Source: Amoebophrya sp. A120 (taxonomy: Eukaryota; Sar; Dinophyceae; Syndiniales; Amoebophryaceae). Taken from it: a stretch of DNA of 64,000 nt. Under the pieces are notes generated by a model. That model did not search any database. It was not told the DNA's origin and was given only the letters and a program-made list of their open reading frames with translations. Positions 54,399-64,000 of this stretch are shown one piece after another; the first letter of the stretch is position 1, and each line of letters starts with the position of its first letter. Both the position numbers and the translations under genes were made by a program. The stretch covers positions 2,888,456 to 2,952,455 of the forward strand of contig CAJINV010000005.1 of the NCBI GenBank assembly GCA_905178155.1. The letters run 5' to 3'.

Positions 54399-57300
54399 TC
54401 ACCCCGCCGCGATGCCCAACTGCCGGCAGATATCCTCAAACGCCGGCACCAACTCCCCGGCCTGCGGTGCTTCGGTCAAAGCGGCCCGGAAGACGCGGAG
54501 GAAAGCCGCGTTCGCTTGTTTCAGGGGCACCACCGGTGGCTCGCCGGTCTGTTTCAGCTCCTCTTGCAGCGTGGACAACTGCCCGTCTAGCTCGTCCTTC
54601 GTCTGCATCAAACTCCTGATATCGTGGTCTAACCGCTCCCCCTGGCGCTGGACCTCCTCAAGCCGCATCGTGTCCTCGCCGTGGTCTTTTTCGACGAGGG
54701 AAAGCTGCTTTTTCTTCTTGTACCTACAATTAATATATGCGATGTTGATCTGTGCTGGGTTCTTCCCGATGCTGGATCAAGCAACAGAGGAAGTTTTTAT
54801 CATGCTGTCATTGGTTGCACACCAACAAAGTACAAGTAGCAAAAGACAAACACAAAATAATAAATCCTTTGGAAATACAAGATGTCATTCGCGGCTTGGT
54901 TCTGCTCCTCCAGCACCTGCTTCTGGTCCGTATCCGCCGCGGAAGCCTGGTCCGCAGTTCGGAATTTGTTCTTATACGCGTCGTTTCGGTGGGTCAAATG
55001 CGCAAGCGTGTTTTCCAACGCGCGGACCTCCTTTTCTGCCTTTTTGATGTTCGCATCCAGCTCGTCGCCCTTCCGTTGAAGTTCCTATTTTTTATTGAGG
55101 TACATCATTAAAGTGTGGAATTTGCTAAGTAATCCCATGGATCCTATCGCCGGCATCGGCATGGTACACAATGCATTTCTACTCATGTAGTAAAGCAGCT
55201 ACACCAAACTCTATATCCCATACCTCTCGCGCCTGTGCCGCCTTCAACACGTAATACGCCTGGGAGTGGCCGCCTTCATTCTGCATTTTGTTCTTCACTG
55301 ATTCGTACTTCATCTTCAAATTGTGTATCTTCGCTGACCTTTCTGCGAGTTCCAAAGCAGATTTGTGTCGGTCTTCCTCCGCTACTCGGAGCTTGGACTT
55401 CAGCACTTCCTGATAAGGTTTTTGTTTGTGATGAACCTTTGAAATCAGTACGTAAAGTTAATACGTTCTGCGTGACCCCAATGGATTTGAATGTTGTGTA
55501 TTGTGCATGACAAAAAGCAGACCAAAATCAACACAGCCGAGCAGACGCGACTCCATCTAATTACCTGATGACACTCCACTTCCTTTTCCCTTTCGATCAT
55601 GCTGATCGCGAGTTGTTCCTTCCTATTCTCGAGCGTGAAAACCCGCTCCGATTTCGTGTTCAGCGTGCCCCGAATCCTCTTTGCTTCCAGCTTCGCCAGG
55701 TCCCGCTCCACTAGCACCTCCTCTTTCTGCCTTATCGCGTCCCCCACTGCGCGTTCCACCGCTTCAGTTTCCAGTGCGAGCTCGTTCATGGTTCCCTCCA
55801 CCTTCTTGGACTCCTCCTCTGTTCTACCGACTATTCTCTCCGCTTGGACCAGATCCAGGCCCTGTTTCCTGACCTGCGCAATAAGCAGCTGCTCCAGCTG
55901 CTTTTGCTCCTCCAGCTGTTCTTCGAGAGAGGCGATTTTGGCTGTGGGAGGGTTTGTTTGAAATTATGCACGCCGAAGTGTTTTTGAACCGAACTTACAT
56001 ATTCAACAAAGAGATCACAGTTCAACGTCAAAAAATTTACCGTAAAGCTCCTCGTTCCCGACCTGCGGCCCATCCCCGGACACGTTTGCGACTTTTCTCT
56101 GCATCAACTGACACTGAAAATCCACCGCGTAAAGCAGTTCCTGCTGCCTTTGTCTCTCGGCGTCCAGCTTCGCGATTTGGGAACTCAAGTTTTTGACCGC
56201 GGCAAACGCGGAGGAGATTTCCCCGTGAGCGTTTTTTTCGTCGTACTCGATCTGCCGCAGGTCTTCTGTCTGCTTAAACATGTCCTCTTTCACGAGCTGA
56301 TAGTTTTTCAGTTTGATTTTTTGCACTTCATGCGAACAAACTACTCGTAGAAGTGGTCCCTGAAAATTCGTTGCCTGATATTTCTTGTCGCCAATACCAT
56401 GACCATGCACGAGCACAAGAACTACGACAAAAAAAACCACACGACAAAAACAACACCCAAAAAACTCACCTTCAGATCCTGCTCCGCTTTCGCAAGAATT
56501 TGTATCTCCTCCTTGTACAGCTTATCCGCCGTGGCCACGTCCATCTCGCGCAATTTCGACTTGTCCTTCTCGTCCTCCAAATTTTTCTGCGTCTGCGCTA
56601 GTTTCTTCGTGACAAACTGCAGTCGCACCTTTTTTTCCTCGACCACTTCTTTCAGCTGGATCAATTTGTTCCGCTGCTGCGCCTGTTCGCTGGACTGGCC
56701 GGAAAGTTGGCCCTTTAGCACTTCGACCTCGTCGTGGAAATCACCGAGACCGTCCTTGATGGAAACGTGATCCTGCCGGACACGGATCAACTGCCGGTCG
56801 GAGCTGTTGAAGTTTTTCTTGTATTGCATAAAAAGTCAGCTACACTACAGAAATCAATTGCTTTGCATTCTTGCACAACGGCGCTCCTGCGCCTGACGTG
56901 ATGAACAACATTTTCTGCATGGAGTCCACCTCGTCTTGCTCCCACCACACAAAAACTACTACACAATCCAAAGAAAGATAGAAACAAAAGTTGTCACGTC
57001 AAAATAAGTAAGTAATTATACGCTGCGATCACAGTGGTGACTTTCTGGTTTTCCGATTGCACCTCGGCTAAAAAGGATTCCTTCTCCTTCAATTTCTGCT
57101 CCTTTCCCCTCTCGATGTTTTTCTGCACGGCGTACTCCTCGCCGAGCTTGTTCAGCCTCTCGTCCTGCGATTTCATGCTCTGCACGGTTTGCTCCCACTG
57201 CTGGATTAGTCTTTGCCGTTCTTCGTGCAACCGCTTGTATCAACTGCAAAAATGTCTGGGTCTGGACGAAGGTCACAACTTGTAATGCTGTCTGTGGATT

Positions 57301-58735
57301 CTAAAGAAATTTGTATTGCATGACCGGCAAGACGGGTCGGGTTTGTCCTGCGCGGAGAGGGCATTTCTCATGCGGTAGAGGTATCACAAAGCCCTCTAAA
57401 AATCTGTGATGCTACGGCAAGTATTACAGACATCATGGCTCACCCAGAACGTGCATGACAAGTCGAGAAATCTTCCAGACCCAGACATTTTTGCATTTGA
57501 TAGCTTGAACTCCTCGGCAATTTTGTCCATCTCGATCTGTTGCGACTGCGTCGTCGTCACCTCCTCCTCCACTGCGGCCTTCTTCCCGTTGTTTTCGAGG
57601 GTGAGCTTTTCAATCTCCAGGGTCAGCTCGCGGATCTTCTGGTCATCCTGTCGACGATACCTTTTTTTATTGTTTGTAGATTTAGAAGATTCTTGATTTG
57701 CAAGAATATTGCATGTGTTATTGTGCACACGTGATGCGAAGAGCGCAAAAAAGACCGACTCCGACGTCGTGCTGGAATTATGACAAGCGACTTGTTGTAC
57801 AAGTTCAAGTTGTACCTTTCCAGTGCGATTTCATCCTCTTCCTTCTGCCGTGCAGCCAGCGCCCACTGCTCCAATTCCTCTTGGTTCCAGTTCATTTCTA
57901 ATTTGAATTGGTCCAACTTCTCGTTGCCCTTGAAAATGTCCGTCTGGATGGCGTTATGCATTGCAAACATGTCTGGGTCTGGAAGAGTTCCAACTTGTGA
58001 TGCAGACTCTGGACCTCCACACAAAAAATTGTATTGCATGAATATCAAGAGCTGCGCACTTCTTGCTTCTACGCAAATAGGCAATTCCTCATGCGGTGGA
58101 ATAGGCATTATTAGGCCGGCGCGAATCTTGTAGTGCTTTTGCGTGCATTAGAAACCAATTGCGTGATCCAAAACATGCATGACGAAAAAGTGCCTTTTTC
58201 TAGACCCAGACATATTTGCGGTTGATAGGTGTTCGCTCGGTCCTTGTAATCTTCAACCACACGCTTCAATCTGACGCATTCACCCTCGAGCCGACCTTTT
58301 TTTAATGGTATACTGGTACTGCATTTCCCATGCATGAAGACTACTTTTACGCAATCGTGCATGACAAAAAAGAAACATACACGAAACCAACTTGTTCCAA
58401 ATACCGACTTGCCGCACGGTCAACTGCCTTAAATGGTCTTCCGTTTCCATTTCTCGTCTTCTCGCGTCCACTAATTGCTGCGTCAACGTGACCTCCTGCT
58501 GCACGTTCTGCAAGTGCTCGGCCATCACCTTTACCCTCTCCGCGTTTTCCCCGATGTGAAAGTCCAACGTGCCCATCTCGCTTTCCGACGCCTTGATGTC
58601 CTTGTCGATCGCCTTCGCGGCATCGGAGGCGAAGGGAGGCAGCGCGTCGCCATCCTGCTCGTAGCCCAGAGCATCATACTCCTCCTCGACGGTGCCCACC
58701 GCCGGCGGCTCGGGATTCAACACCGGGTCCGCCAT
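54399..58735 (-). CDS. CCDC39: CCDC39 (FAP59-type) axonemal ruler coiled-coil protein
   Basis: About eleven exons, near 58392-58735, 58228-58310, 57810-57954, 57503-57650, 57012-57237, 56470-56822, 56042-56360, 55566-55943, 55216-55415, 54889-55087 and 54399-54722, encode a continuous coiled coil. Blocks typical of CCDC39 appear in the right order: KLDQFKLEMNWNQEELEQWA, LIQQWEQTVQSMKSQDERLN, DRQLIRVRQDH, RQQELLYAVDFQCQLMQRKV, and HSQAYYVLKAAQAREVW near the C-terminus. CCDC39 with CCDC40 forms the 96-nm ruler of motile axonemes and sets radial spoke and inner dynein arm spacing, so the organism makes flagella at some stage. Two introns are introners (57238-57502 and 57955-58227); the rest look GT-AG. 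The start ATG at 58735 follows no obvious upstream exon. Exon edges are approximate. Confidence 0.92.
57238..57502. mobile_element. Introner element, family 1, in CCDC39
   Basis: This 265-bp element is flanked by GCTTG at 57233-57237 and 57503-57507. The ends are TATCAACTGCAAAAATGTCT and AGACATTTTTGCATTTGATA. Excision joins IAEEFK to RLHEERQRLIQQWEQ in frame. Confidence 0.95.
57955..58227. mobile_element. Introner element, family 1, in CCDC39
   Basis: This 273-bp element is flanked by GGCGT at 57950-57954 and GGTGT at 58228-58232 (one mismatch). It starts TATGCATTGCAAACATGTCT and ends AGACATATTTGCGGTTGATA. Its TIRs are the most diverged of family 1 here. Excision joins YKDRANT to AIQTDIFKGNEKLDQ. 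Confidence 0.92.
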
Positions 58736-59501
58736 TTTAATGGATTTCTCGAAGGTACCTAGGTCTCTTTGCGACGTCGCTTCGGGCAGGAACGAGTACG
58801 AGCTCCTCGCGGGCTACAACTGTCGCAGCTCGGAATTGGTTTTGCGTTGAGCCGTTTCGGGTCGCCTCTCGCTCCAAAAATATTCCGGGACTCGAGTTTA
58901 GTACTTACTACTGTAGGAAGCTCTAGTACCGCAAGCGGCCGTGCGGAGCACGCGACGGCACGCGGATGACCATTCTTATTGGAGTCTTCGACGTTTTGTT
59001 GCACCTATCCTATCTTCGAAAAGCCGGTCTCGTCGTCGAAAAAATTGCAATGCCGCCGCCGCCGCTTCGAGAGCACGACAAATTCAATCATGCACCTGTA
59101 CTTTCACCACCATATCATGCGGCTTTATTTCCCACATGATTTTCGTCGAAATCGACACGGGGCGAACCAAAGACTCACGAAGCAAGTGTTGCTCAACTGC
59201 ACCGACTCACACTCTCTTCGCTCAACTCTACTGCAGTGGACGTTCCTCTGTCACTTAAGAGGACCGCACCGCACAGCAATCACTCGCTCTTCTCCCTGAG
59301 ACGGAAAAAAGAACAATGACGAAGAGTATATGAGCAATTCAAAACCTTTAAATATGGCTTGGAGCAAAGCACAGCGGACGAATTTTGGATTCCTTTGCGA
59401 GGGCAGTGTCCCAGAACTATACACTTTCTTGATGCGGCGCACGTACGAAACTTGAATTGATTCAAAGCCGTGTGAAAAGTTTTCATTCACAAAAAGCAAA
59501 C
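58736..59501. other. Intergenic, no gene supported
   Basis: Short frames on both strands have no recognisable features. The CCDC39 promoter and the 3' flank of the next gene are expected here. Confidence 0.45.
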
Positions 59502-60290
59502 TCACTCCGCCGCAGCCAGCTTCTTTTCGACTTCGATCTGCTTCCGAATCTGTCTCCGCACCTTGTTCGCCTGTTTGGACAGTTTCCGGCTCGCCTGCTC
59601 CGCACTCGGGAACCCGTTCTCCTCCTGGTATTTTAAATTATTCACCGCCTTGTCCGCCGCGTGGGTCTGTTTTTGCATCTTCCGGATCCCGTCCTTCATC
59701 TCCGGCAGGCGGTCAACGAGCGTTTGGAGCGATTTCGCAATTTCGTTTTCCACCTTGTCCGCCCACAGTCGCCGGTTCTGCTCCAGAGTGGACGCGAACG
59801 GGAGCTCGTGCGGTTTCTTCGCTTTTTTTCGCGGTTTGGGCTCAGGTTTTGGAGGAGCCTGGTCGTCATTTGTAGCTGAGTCTGAAGGACCCGGTGTAGT
59901 GGTCGGCGCTGCTGATGTTGCATCACCTTCAGCAGGCTTGGCTTCCTCTTTCTGGTCAGTTGCTGGTTCATCTGCAGAGGCGTGTTTCTCAGTGTCAGCC
60001 GCGTCGGGTTCTTGGGTTTTGGCTTCTGCGGCGGGCGGACTTTCCTCCGCTGCCGTGGCCGGCTTTTCTCCCTCGTCGCCTTCCGCGAACACGGTCTTGT
60101 GCTGGTGTCCACGGTCGTGTGGGGGTGGTACTGAGGCGGAAGACGATGTTGGCGTCGTCGTAGCTTCGAGCAATTGTCGCCACCAGGAAGAAAAAATTGG
60201 CACCTGCGGACGAGGGGGGTGCTCTTGGCGGAAAGGAGGAAAGTTATCTCCAATGGAGAAACCGTGTACGAAAAATTCACGGAGAGTCAT
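59502..60290 (-). CDS. Hypothetical protein, acidic-linker plus basic helical C-terminus
   Basis: This is a single-exon 262-codon frame. After about 45 residues (MTLREFFVHGFSIGDN; FSSWWRQLLEAT) it has a long Ala/Pro/Glu/Thr-rich acidic stretch. A basic patch follows (KPRKKAKKPHELPFAS), then a helical domain rich in Lys and Gln (WADKVENEIAKSLQTLVDRL; SRKLSKQANKVRRQIRKQIE). I recognise no family. The composition suits a nucleic-acid- or cytoskeleton-associated protein, but that is only an impression. Confidence 0.6.
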   Translation of the reverse strand: MTLREFFVHGFSIGDNFPPFRQEHPPRPQVPIFSSWWRQLLEATTTPTSSSASVPPPHDRGHQHKTVFAEGDEGEKPATAAEESPPAAEAKTQEPDAADTEKHASADEPATDQKEEAKPAEGDATSAAPTTTPGPSDSATNDDQAPPKPEPKPRKKAKKPHELPFASTLEQNRRLWADKVENEIAKSLQTLVDRLPEMKDGIRKMQKQTHAADKAVNNLKYQEENGFPSAEQASRKLSKQANKVRRQIRKQIEVEKKLAAAE

Positions 60291-60934
60291 GGTTTTTTGA
60301 TATCTGCAGTAAGAACTTCAACTTTGCCGCAGTCCGAAGGGATCCCACTTACTGTTCGTTGGTCTTTAGCCAGTCTAGAACTTTAGGCTTCTTGCGATGG
60401 TCTTTTTTTTCCGATACAGCAGGTCGGCAAGGAACATCAAACGAAACAATGAATTGCGAGAAAAACATTCTTGACGCGCGCCGAGGACGATTCGACTTTC
60501 ACGATTTGATGCAACGACTGTGAAGACATCTGCGAAACACGAAAACGATTTTCAGGCGAGAGCAGCTTATCCAACAACCAAACGTTGCCAGGATTCAGTT
60601 TTCAGGAACACAGGTCCAGGCAGGAAAGGGAAACTCAAGCCCCCAGATACGTAAAAATCGAACTGGTAGTCCCCTGAATCCGAAAACACTGGAAGTGGAA
60701 GCTTTTCCTCCTGCGATTACATTGCAGTACCAAGTCCGTCAATCGCTCGAATCTAGGGCGCGACCCGAGCAGATTCTGTGCCCATGTTTACAGTGTCTTC
60801 CTTCTCAGGTCGAGCCAGAAGAGGGCTGTATGCAACGCACTGGTTAACTTTACTACGAAGGAAAGACGGTTTTATATATAAACCTGACTCATTTTCGCTG
60901 CTGTTCATGAGTGCTCGGACTTGGAGCAGCTCCT
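60291..60934. other. Intergenic, no gene supported
   Basis: No coding potential is recognised on either strand beyond short frames. Confidence 0.5.
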
Positions 60935-61741
60935 TCAGAAGGGCCAGTTGAAGCCCCAGCCTCCGCCTACGCCCCAGCCTCCGCCTTTGCCTTCCGCGCC
61001 TTTTTTGCGGTCCGCGCCTTTTTTCTCGTCAAGCTTCATTTCGACGGGCATCGCGTCACCATAATACGACCTGTACTTTTTTGTAAACCTTGAGAACGGA
61101 ACTATTTTTGTTTTTGTCCGCAGCGTTTTCTCTGCTTTTTTCTTCCTCGAAGCTTTCTTGTCCTTCGCTGCTTTCTCCGCTTTGTCAAGAGCCCGAAACA
61201 TCTTCTCCCCTTCCAGAAAAGGAGCATCAAATTCCCCGACGAAATTCCCGAAAAACTCAGCAGAGTCGCCCTCCACATCGTCAGCACCAAATCCACCGGC
61301 GGCGTTTTCCGAAGCGACAGAGCTGCTCCCTCCAGTAACTCCGTAGCGCCCGAATTTCTCCGCCAAGCGCGACACTGCAGTACTGCTTCGGGGACTCTGC
61401 ACCGCGGCGAAGCGGTAGCGACCGCGGTCTTGCCGCAAAACGGTAGGCTTCTGGACGGACCCATCCGAATTCTGTCCGCCGGGGACATGGATTGCGAAAA
61501 ATTCGTCAACCGTTTCCAGGACCCGAGGTTCATCCCGTGCTTGCTCGTAGTTGCCTCCCTGCGGATGCATCGGGTCGCCAGGCGCTGCTCCGCCAGAGGA
61601 TTGCAGTACCGCGGCTGTGGCAGTAACTTCGAGAGCAGCGACAAACTTGCCTTGCACCTTCATACTCCCCCCACCCCCGGTTCCCGAAAAGTTCCTGCTT
61701 GACAATGCGCCGCATTTTTGCGCACTAGACAGTTTCGCCAT
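60935..61741 (-). CDS. Hypothetical Gly/Ser/Lys-rich protein, about 268 aa
   Basis: The frame opens at 61888, but I take the start as the internal ATG at 61741 (MAKLSSAQKCGALSSRNFSG), because the upstream residues read like untranslated sequence. Visible parts are a Gly-rich N-terminus, a central block (FGNFVGEFDAPFLEGEKMFR), a lysine-rich helix (ALDKAEKAAKDKKASRKKKA), then FSRFTKKYRSYYGDAMPVEM and a Gly/Trp-rich C-terminus (GGGWGVGGGWGFNWPF). No family is recognised. It is single-exon and has no introner. Confidence 0.6.
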   Translation of the reverse strand: MAKLSSAQKCGALSSRNFSGTGGGGSMKVQGKFVAALEVTATAAVLQSSGGAAPGDPMHPQGGNYEQARDEPRVLETVDEFFAIHVPGGQNSDGSVQKPTVLRQDRGRYRFAAVQSPRSSTAVSRLAEKFGRYGVTGGSSSVASENAAGGFGADDVEGDSAEFFGNFVGEFDAPFLEGEKMFRALDKAEKAAKDKKASRKKKAEKTLRTKTKIVPFSRFTKKYRSYYGDAMPVEMKLDEKKGADRKKGAEGKGGGWGVGGGWGFNWPF

Positions 61742-62677
61742 GATTTTGTTTTTTTGACTTCTGAGTCCTTGAGAATTTCCTGTCGACAACTCAAAAAGTG
61801 TGACGATAAATGAACCGGAAAGTCGAGAACAACTGGAGATAACGATAAGTCTCGTTCTCCGAGTATCAGTGGAAACCAACAAGAGCAAAGGGTGTCGCGT
61901 TCCTACCTAGTAAGTAAGTCGCTGACCGAAAAAGAAGAAGAATGAAGATGAAGATGAACTGACTAACTAGATGAAGATGAACTGAAACTGAAAATACGAA
62001 AATAACACACGTGGTCAAGAAATGATAGCGCATCAAATACCATGTTCTTCACACGAATGCAGATTCTGATTCTTGGACGAGGGGGCGACCGCGACGATAG
62101 TCCGGCGCATAGCACTTATGGCCGCCTACGTAGTTCACTGCCACACTATCATGTGTGAACGCGAGAACGTTTCATATTGTCATCCGGTAATTGAAGAACG
62201 AGGTGTGAATGTCTCTGGTCGGACGAAGGTTCTTGTGTCTACGATTTGTACGCAAGGGATCAGCACGAAAAGGACGATTGGAAATCAGGTCCAGTAGAAC
62301 ACTTCCAGTGATCTGCTCTTCGGCAACAGAGTTCAAATAGAGCAGTCGACCCAGAGGGGTCTTCCGCTTTCTTACAGGTCAGTGTCGCTTTCATCCGAAA
62401 ACATACTTTCTTACCGGAGGGCAAAAAAACTGTCCCTCGGGCACAGAGACAGATACATCCAAAACAGTACAAGGCTATCGTTTCGGAAGAACCACTTTTT
62501 TTTCGAGCATAGGCATACCAACAATCCGAGAACACTTTACCTGCACGGATGATGTATTTCATTCTTCCAGAGGCAGAAATCATGGATACTACGAACCACT
62601 GCATCCGCAGACAACTTTTCGAAAACATGATCACGCAATCTTTTAGTCCAAACACGAAAATCGTCATGTCCCCATCT
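61742..62677. other. Intergenic, no gene supported
   Basis: AT-balanced sequence with short frames only. A run of related GATGAAGATGAA units lies near 61930-61985. Confidence 0.4.
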
Positions 62678-64000
62678 TCACCCAGAGGACCCACTGTCGC
62701 TTGAGCTCGAGCTCCCGCTATCGGAGGATTGACTGGAGGAGCTGCTCGACGCCTGCTGCTGTTGGCGTCGTCTCTTCGCGGTTTTGCCCCTCTCTGTGGA
62801 CGACAGTTGCTGCCGAGGTTTTTTCTGCGGCGGTGCATTGTTAGACCCCGTTTTGGTGGTCGCTGGTCGTTTCTGCGCTGGGGGTGCGGTAGAGGGGGCC
62901 TGGGAGTGTTTGGATCGATAATGACAGCATTTCACTTTGCACTCTTCCTTTGAGAAAAAACAATGTAGTGCAAGCTCCTTAGACAAAACATAATTTGTCA
63001 GGCGAGCTTGAAATGCTCGCCCTCGTCCTGTCGTTGGTTTCCTGAATGTTAACTGTCTGCGCTGGAATGCATTTAGAGCCAGGCTTTTCGAGCGACGCAA
63101 CACCACCCGTTTTAGCAGTGGAGGCAAGCTCAATGTGGGACAAGGAATAGCACGGTTTAGGTCTCTGCGAAGCCACGCGGTGACAAGGAAAGCGGCCAGG
63201 GCTACAACAGGCACGACTGAAATAAGATTTTCACATTTACCTCTTTCGCCGTCCTGCCCGTAATATTCCTCGCATTTTCTTCGCGGGCACTGGTCCGGTC
63301 TTCCCGCGCGTTCCCTCCCCGCGCACCGCCCTCTCGTGTGCGGATCTCCCTCTCAGACTTCCCTGCATTTATTTCTCGGTCCCGTCCGGCAGTCCCGCGG
63401 GCGGACCGCTGTGGCTCGGCCGTTCTGTTGTTCTCAGTTTTGTTCCTGTCCCGGTCCCCGGTCGCGCCTGTCCTCGTCGTCGTCGCTGCTGAATTCTTTG
63501 CTCCGGCAGCTGAATTCTTTGCGCCTGCATACTTATTCGTACCACTGTCGTGGTTGTTGTTTCTGTCCCTAGTCGTGCCCCCACTTCCTCGTGCCGGAGG
63601 CGAGGCTTCTTTCAGGTGGTCTCTGTCTTGCCCTCTGTCTTGTCCTCTTTCCCCCCGTCCCCTGCTCTTTTCCTTTTGCTCCACTGCCCTGGTTCTTGGT
63701 GCCTGTTTGTTGTAGTTCCCGTTCCTCGTGGTCGCGCGCCCTCGCTCACTCGCGGAGGACGAAAGGTCCGACTCCTCGTAGCTCTGCGGACTGGGTTTCC
63801 GCTTGTTGCCCCTCTGCTCCGCCCCCGGTCCTCGGGAGTTCACCTGCTTCCGCGTCACGGGCTCCTCGCGGGCGGTGGTGCGGGTCTTGTTCCCTCCCCG
63901 GGTCGTAGTAGTTCTCTGCTCGAAATTTTTCGACCGACTGTCCGCTCGACTCTGCTGTTTCTGTGCAGTTCCGGAGGTCGTCGGGCCATTTTTGGTGGAC
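62678..64000 (-). CDS. Arg/Glu/Ser-rich protein, 5' end beyond the window
   Basis: Two exons are visible: 63241 to beyond 64000 and 62678 to about 62911. They are joined by an intron with a GT donor (GCGAAAGAG/GTAAATG) and an acceptor near ACACTCCCAG. The first exon is strongly Arg/Gly/Glu/Thr-rich with RGERGQDRGQDRDHLKEA-like text and a 7-residue tandem duplication (AGAKNSA, twice). The second has a basic Pro/Gln region and ends in a Ser/Asp run (SSSSQSSDSGSSSSSDSGSS). Such composition is common in RNA-processing or chromatin proteins, but no folded domain is visible, so the role is unassigned. The reading frame stays open to the window edge. Confidence 0.55.

Noticed and set aside
11010-58227. 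Treating introner TIRs as ordinary terminators or hairpin regulators
   Set aside because: They interrupt coding frames, carry 5-bp direct repeats, and their removal restores protein motifs.
59563-60300. A 245-codon plus-strand frame
   Set aside because: It is antisense to the single-exon hypothetical gene and is Ser/Phe/Gly-rich, with no independent support.
1-64000. CRISPR arrays, rRNA and tRNA genes
   Set aside because: No regularly spaced repeat array was seen. No T-loop-like GGTTCGAATCC with a matching cloverleaf and no rRNA core sequence were recognised by eye.

Overview
This is eukaryotic nuclear DNA, most likely from the dinoflagellate lineage and probably a syndinian parasite of the Amoebophrya type. 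Four points support this: genes are rich in short introns; every gene I can support lies on the minus strand; flagellar genes are present (CCDC39 and a neighbour); and at least 17 introns are mobile 'introner' elements with terminal inverted repeats (TIRs) and no GT-AG ends, a kind of intron I recall being reported for Amoebophrya. The organism name is inference.

Layout from the left (transcription runs right to left). 1-3.4 kb: mostly unassigned, with short repeats and one plausible exon. 3.4-5.1 kb: an intact RNase H plus zinc-motif reading frame, like the tail of a non-LTR retrotransposon but without reverse transcriptase. 5.2-8.1 kb: a divergent kinase-like gene. 9.7-14.8 kb: a Pumilio (PUF) RNA-binding protein with four introners. 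14.9-17.6 kb: an unknown multi-exon gene with one introner. 17.9-19.6 kb: a GC-rich block bounded by direct repeats and holding an 18-bp minisatellite. 20.6-22.6 kb: a TFIIE-alpha-like factor. 22.8-28.0 kb: a small hypothetical gene and a large secreted or membrane coiled-coil protein. 28.4-31.5 kb: a GC-rich island unlike its surroundings. 31.7-33.6 kb: archease with a long N-terminal extension. 34.8-37.1 kb: a coiled-coil, proline-rich protein. 37.2-45.8 kb: a large modular ectodomain protein with a TSP1 domain, a transmembrane segment and a cytoplasmic tail (adhesin-like), with six introners. 46.6-47.9 kb: a YIPF5/Yip1-family protein. 49.0-53.3 kb: a probable cytoskeletal or flagellar protein. 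54.4-58.7 kb: CCDC39. 59.5-64.0 kb: three low-complexity proteins, the last cut by the window edge.

The strongest signal is the introner system. Each of 17 elements (171-322 bp) starts with TAT and ends with ATA, has TIRs, and is flanked by a 5-bp direct repeat (13 exact, four with one mismatch). In every case where I rejoined the exons by hand, removing the element plus one repeat copy restored the frame and the expected protein motif. At least six sequence families share this layout. Two families appear in both orientations within same-strand genes. In one gene, six elements lie within 2.9 kb and leave exons as short as 23 nt. No transposase is visible, so these elements would be non-autonomous.
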